DNA of 8,758 bases from an uncultured Porphyromonadaceae bacterium (lineage in GTDB: Bacteria; Bacteroidota; Bacteroidia; Bacteroidales; Muribaculaceae), in the NCBI GenBank assembly GCA_902470475.1, contig CABRGT010000075.1:1-8758 (forward strand), read 5' to 3'. Below the pieces are notes generated by a model. The model searched no databases, had not been told where the DNA came from, and worked only from the letters and a program-made list of their open reading frames with translations. Shown here piece after piece: positions 6,718-8,758 of this stretch. The stretch's first letter is position 1. Each line of letters starts with the position of its first letter. A program made the translations under genes and the position numbers.

Positions 6718-8619
6718 TCAGAGTTTCTTGATCGACCGCACCCTGTGCATGGCAGTCTTGTCCTCGGGAGTGCCGTCGCCCGAGCCCATCGGCATCGCCC
6801 ATGCAAGATCGTTAGTGTTGCCGCAGCCCCAGTAGACGGAGCCTACAGATATCGGATCGCCTCCGGCCGCCCGCAGCACTGAGTTCAGGCGGCTCGAATT
6901 CTTGTATACCGCATCGCGATACGATTTGAGCAGCAGATTGTATTCGCCGTAGTTTGATTCCGCATCGTACCACGACATCGTGCCGTGCTCATAAAGCGAG
7001 ATGATAAACGGTCCGTTGGCGCACTCCGTCAGCACGACACCGAGTACATTGTACTCGTTCTGGTCCACACCCGTAAGAGTGTTCCACTCGTCTTTGGAGA
7101 AGTACAGGCGGCGCCCGTTGAGATTGGTCGCTATATCGAAGTTCTTGTAGCTGCTGCGGCCGGTGGCCTTGGTGCCTCGGGTCGGCTCCGAATATGCCGG
7201 CTGCTCATTGGTCGCCGGTGCGACTGCCGCCGGCGCCGGTTCAATGTATGCGCCCGAGTCCACGGCCTCGACGCCAATCACTGTCGTGTCCTGTGGCATA
7301 TATACATCTTCTTCATCCACTGTCGGGAGGGCGTCGTCGGCGTCGTCATCACTGTCATTTGCCGAGATCACCGTCTTAGGCTTGCTGTCGCCGAGCCAGA
7401 AATAAAGTCCGGCGCCGATACCGGCGGCGGCAAGGATCACGACGATCCACAGCCACATTTTGCCATTTTTCTTATTCTTGCCGGGGTCATTGCCGTTCAT
7501 TATCACGGTGCCGTCGTCCACGTCGTCATTATACGTTGCGGACCCGAAAGCTCCGGCGCCGTCATTCGGTCCTCCCGGGGCTCCCCCGCCGGGAGCAAAG
7601 GGTGTCGTCTTCGAGGCATCGAAACCGTCATCGGCCGTCACCGGCGGCATCACCGGAGCCGATACGCGGCGCTGTGTGGCACGTGTATTGGGCACTTCGA
7701 TTTCCTGTCCGTCAAATACTTCGGCAATGAAGCGCGAGGCATCCGGAGTCCGGTTTGTGGCAAACGAGGCCATCGCATGCTTGAGCGCCTCTATCATGTG
7801 CGGCGAAGCCACCCCTGCAAGATCTTCCGCCAGCGTCTGCACCGGTCCCGTGGCAGCCTCGGCGGGCGCGTGACCCGTCAGGCAGTGATAGACGGTGGCC
7901 GCAAGCGCGTATACATCGGCCTGCGGAGTGAAGGTGGTCAGGCCTGTGTACTGCTCTATCGGTGAATATCCGGCCGAGAAGCCTCCGCCAGCCATCATCG
8001 AGGTAGCATTGCCGTGGCTGTCGTAATGCTTGGAAAGGCCGAAATCGATCAGCACCGGACGAGGAACGCCGTCGGCTCCGCGATGGATGATTATGTTCGA
8101 CGGCTTGATATCGTAATGCGTCAGATTGTTGCGGTGAAGCAGAGCCACCGCCTCGGCGATCGGACGCATGAAGTAGACGGTCTGCTGTTCGGTCAGCGCG
8201 CCGTTGCTCTTGATGAAATCCTCGAGCGTCTCGCCCTCGAGGTACTCCATCACGTAGTAGGCGGTGTTGTTTGCCTCGAACACCTCGTTGATGTTTACGA
8301 TATTCGGATGCTTGAGTCCGTTCGACTGCAGCCGTGTGGCTTCTTTGACAAACGAGTCGAGCGAATTCCGCACGTCCTTGGCCACCGGTTCCGAGAACGA
8401 TACCTGCTGGGTGCTGCCGTCGCGTGAGCACAGAGAGCCGATAAAATGCTCCTTGAGCGCAAACCTGGCCGTAACCTTGATGTTGTCGACCATCACATCG
8501 CCTTCGACAAGGTAAGTGATGCCGAATCCTCCGTGACCCAGTGTTTTGATGACCTTATAGCTGCGCTTGGGGCCGACGATTGTCGTGCCGGGCTGCAGTG
8601 CTGAATTTCCGTTGCTCAT
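6718..8619 (-). CDS. Membrane-spanning serine/threonine protein kinase with C-terminal DUF1566/FISUMP-like domain
   Basis: This is a 633-residue eukaryotic-like (Hanks-type) kinase. The kinase domain spans about 20-305: glycine loop GHGGFGITY (28-36), ATP-anchoring Lys56 in FALKE, helix-C Glu93, HPN (104-106), catalytic loop HYDIKPSN (168-175, Asp170 and Asn175), DFG (192-194) and SPIEQ (219-223) in place of APE. A Gly/Pro/Asp-rich cytoplasmic linker (about 315-385) leads to one hydrophobic helix at 388-409 preceded by Lys-rich residues, which predicts N-in/C-out topology. An acidic, low-complexity stretch (421-480) precedes an exported domain of about 490-633. Its ILGVVLT...FIISL-like start, AGGDPI...VYWG segment and terminal HRVRSIKK recall DUF1566/FISUMP domains; this assignment is tentative. 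ATG at 8619 is chosen because the promoter sits just upstream. A GTG extension to 8742 would cross the promoter. Its target is unknown. Confidence 0.93.
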   Translation of the reverse strand: MSNGNSALQPGTTIVGPKRSYKVIKTLGHGGFGITYLVEGDVMVDNIKVTARFALKEHFIGSLCSRDGSTQQVSFSEPVAKDVRNSLDSFVKEATRLQSNGLKHPNIVNINEVFEANNTAYYVMEYLEGETLEDFIKSNGALTEQQTVYFMRPIAEAVALLHRNNLTHYDIKPSNIIIHRGADGVPRPVLIDFGLSKHYDSHGNATSMMAGGGFSAGYSPIEQYTGLTTFTPQADVYALAATVYHCLTGHAPAEAATGPVQTLAEDLAGVASPHMIEALKHAMASFATNRTPDASRFIAEVFDGQEIEVPNTRATQRRVSAPVMPPVTADDGFDASKTTPFAPGGGAPGGPNDGAGAFGSATYNDDVDDGTVIMNGNDPGKNKKNGKMWLWIVVILAAAGIGAGLYFWLGDSKPKTVISANDSDDDADDALPTVDEEDVYMPQDTTVIGVEAVDSGAYIEPAPAAVAPATNEQPAYSEPTRGTKATGRSSYKNFDIATNLNGRRLYFSKDEWNTLTGVDQNEYNVLGVVLTECANGPFIISLYEHGTMSWYDAESNYGEYNLLLKSYRDAVYKNSSRLNSVLRAAGGDPISVGSVYWGCGNTNDLAWAMPMGSGDGTPEDKTAMHRVRSIKKL

Positions 8620-8637
8620 GATCAAAGATTGTTTGCG

Positions 8638-8670
8638 CAAAGTTAATAAATCTTTTTGATTTATTCCAAG
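8638..8670 (-). promoter_or_regulatory. Predicted Bacteroidota-type promoter of the kinase gene
   Basis: On the minus strand a perfect TAnnTTTG -7 element (TAACTTTG) lies at 8645-8638. A TTG within CTTGG (8669-8667) is spaced 21 bases upstream. Transcription would start near 8631-8634, leaving a leader of only about 12-15 bases before the ATG at 8619, with no Shine-Dalgarno. The core TTAACTTTGCG is identical to that of the rplS promoter. This site decides the kinase start, because a longer reading frame would have to pass through it. Confidence 0.72.
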
Positions 8671-8701
8671 AACTTTCGCACCGATTTTCGAAATTCGCAA
8701 A

Positions 8702-8758
8702 ATGAAAGATTCCAATAAGAAGTGCAACGGCCTTCTCCTCACTCCTCCTCAGGGTAAG
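8702..8758 (+). CDS. Possible start of a divergent gene, cut by the window edge
   Basis: An ATG at 8702 opens a frame of 19 codons (MKDSNKKCNGLLLTPPQGK) that stays open to the end of the window. It lies 82 bases beyond the kinase start on the opposite strand, and an A/T-rich stretch precedes it, which suits a divergent gene in this group. The peptide is too short to recognise, and I find no clear plus-strand TAnnTTTG promoter between the two starts. It may equally be a chance frame. Confidence 0.35.
   Translation, partial: MKDSNKKCNGLLLTPPQGK

Noticed and set aside
6985..7965. Plus-strand open frame of 326 codons antisense to the kinase
   Set aside because: It overlaps the kinase linker, membrane helix and outer domain, which are coherent on the minus strand. 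The antisense peptide shows no recognisable family features.
8620..8742. 41-residue GTG-initiated N-terminal extension of the kinase
   Set aside because: It would pass through the predicted -7 and -33 elements, and the ATG at 8619 already starts a normal distance before the glycine loop.
1..8758. Mobile elements, CRISPR arrays, rRNA or tRNA genes, or a dedicated defence system
   Set aside because: No transposase, integrase, long inverted repeats, spaced direct repeats or tRNA-like sequence were seen, and all intergenic gaps are under 150 bases.

Overview
The window looks like a chromosomal housekeeping segment from a member of the Bacteroidota, most likely the order Bacteroidales. The family is not resolved; a Muribaculaceae- or Bacteroides-like genome would fit the GC-rich genes. 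Three things support this. Two promoter-like sites share the core TTAACTTTGCG, which contains the Bacteroidota -7 consensus TAnnTTTG, each with a TTG about 20 bases upstream. Gene starts lack Shine-Dalgarno sequences and are preceded by A/T-rich bases. The order pyrB-pyrI-flavin reductase-glyA and the pairing ispD-recG are, from memory, familiar in Bacteroidales.

All confidently called genes lie on the minus strand, so transcription runs from right to left. From the right edge: a serine/threonine protein kinase with one membrane helix and a C-terminal exported domain (6718-8619) has its own promoter and ends at a rho-independent terminator (6684-6710). Next comes a compact six-gene run: pyrB, pyrI, a flavin-reductase-like gene, glyA, ispD and recG (604-6642). 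Three of its junctions are ATGA stop/start overlaps, one is a direct TAAATG abutment, and the only gap is 18 bases. After 145 intergenic bases with another promoter comes rplS (108-458, ribosomal protein L19). It is followed by a perfect 19-bp hairpin terminator and a short tandem heptamer repeat at the left edge.

The run joins pyrimidine synthesis (both aspartate carbamoyltransferase subunits), one-carbon supply (GlyA), isoprenoid precursor synthesis (IspD) and DNA repair (RecG). These are growth-linked functions with no single shared pathway. PyrB and PyrI should form one allosteric enzyme; the others are probably linked by co-expression only. The flavin-reductase-like protein has no substrate that can be read from sequence.

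I found no mobile element, CRISPR array, rRNA, tRNA or convincing new defence system. The least ordinary items are the kinase, which has a non-RD catalytic loop and a predicted DUF1566/FISUMP-like outer domain, the missing recognisable promoter between the kinase terminator and pyrB, and the G-rich heptamer repeat beside the rplS terminator.
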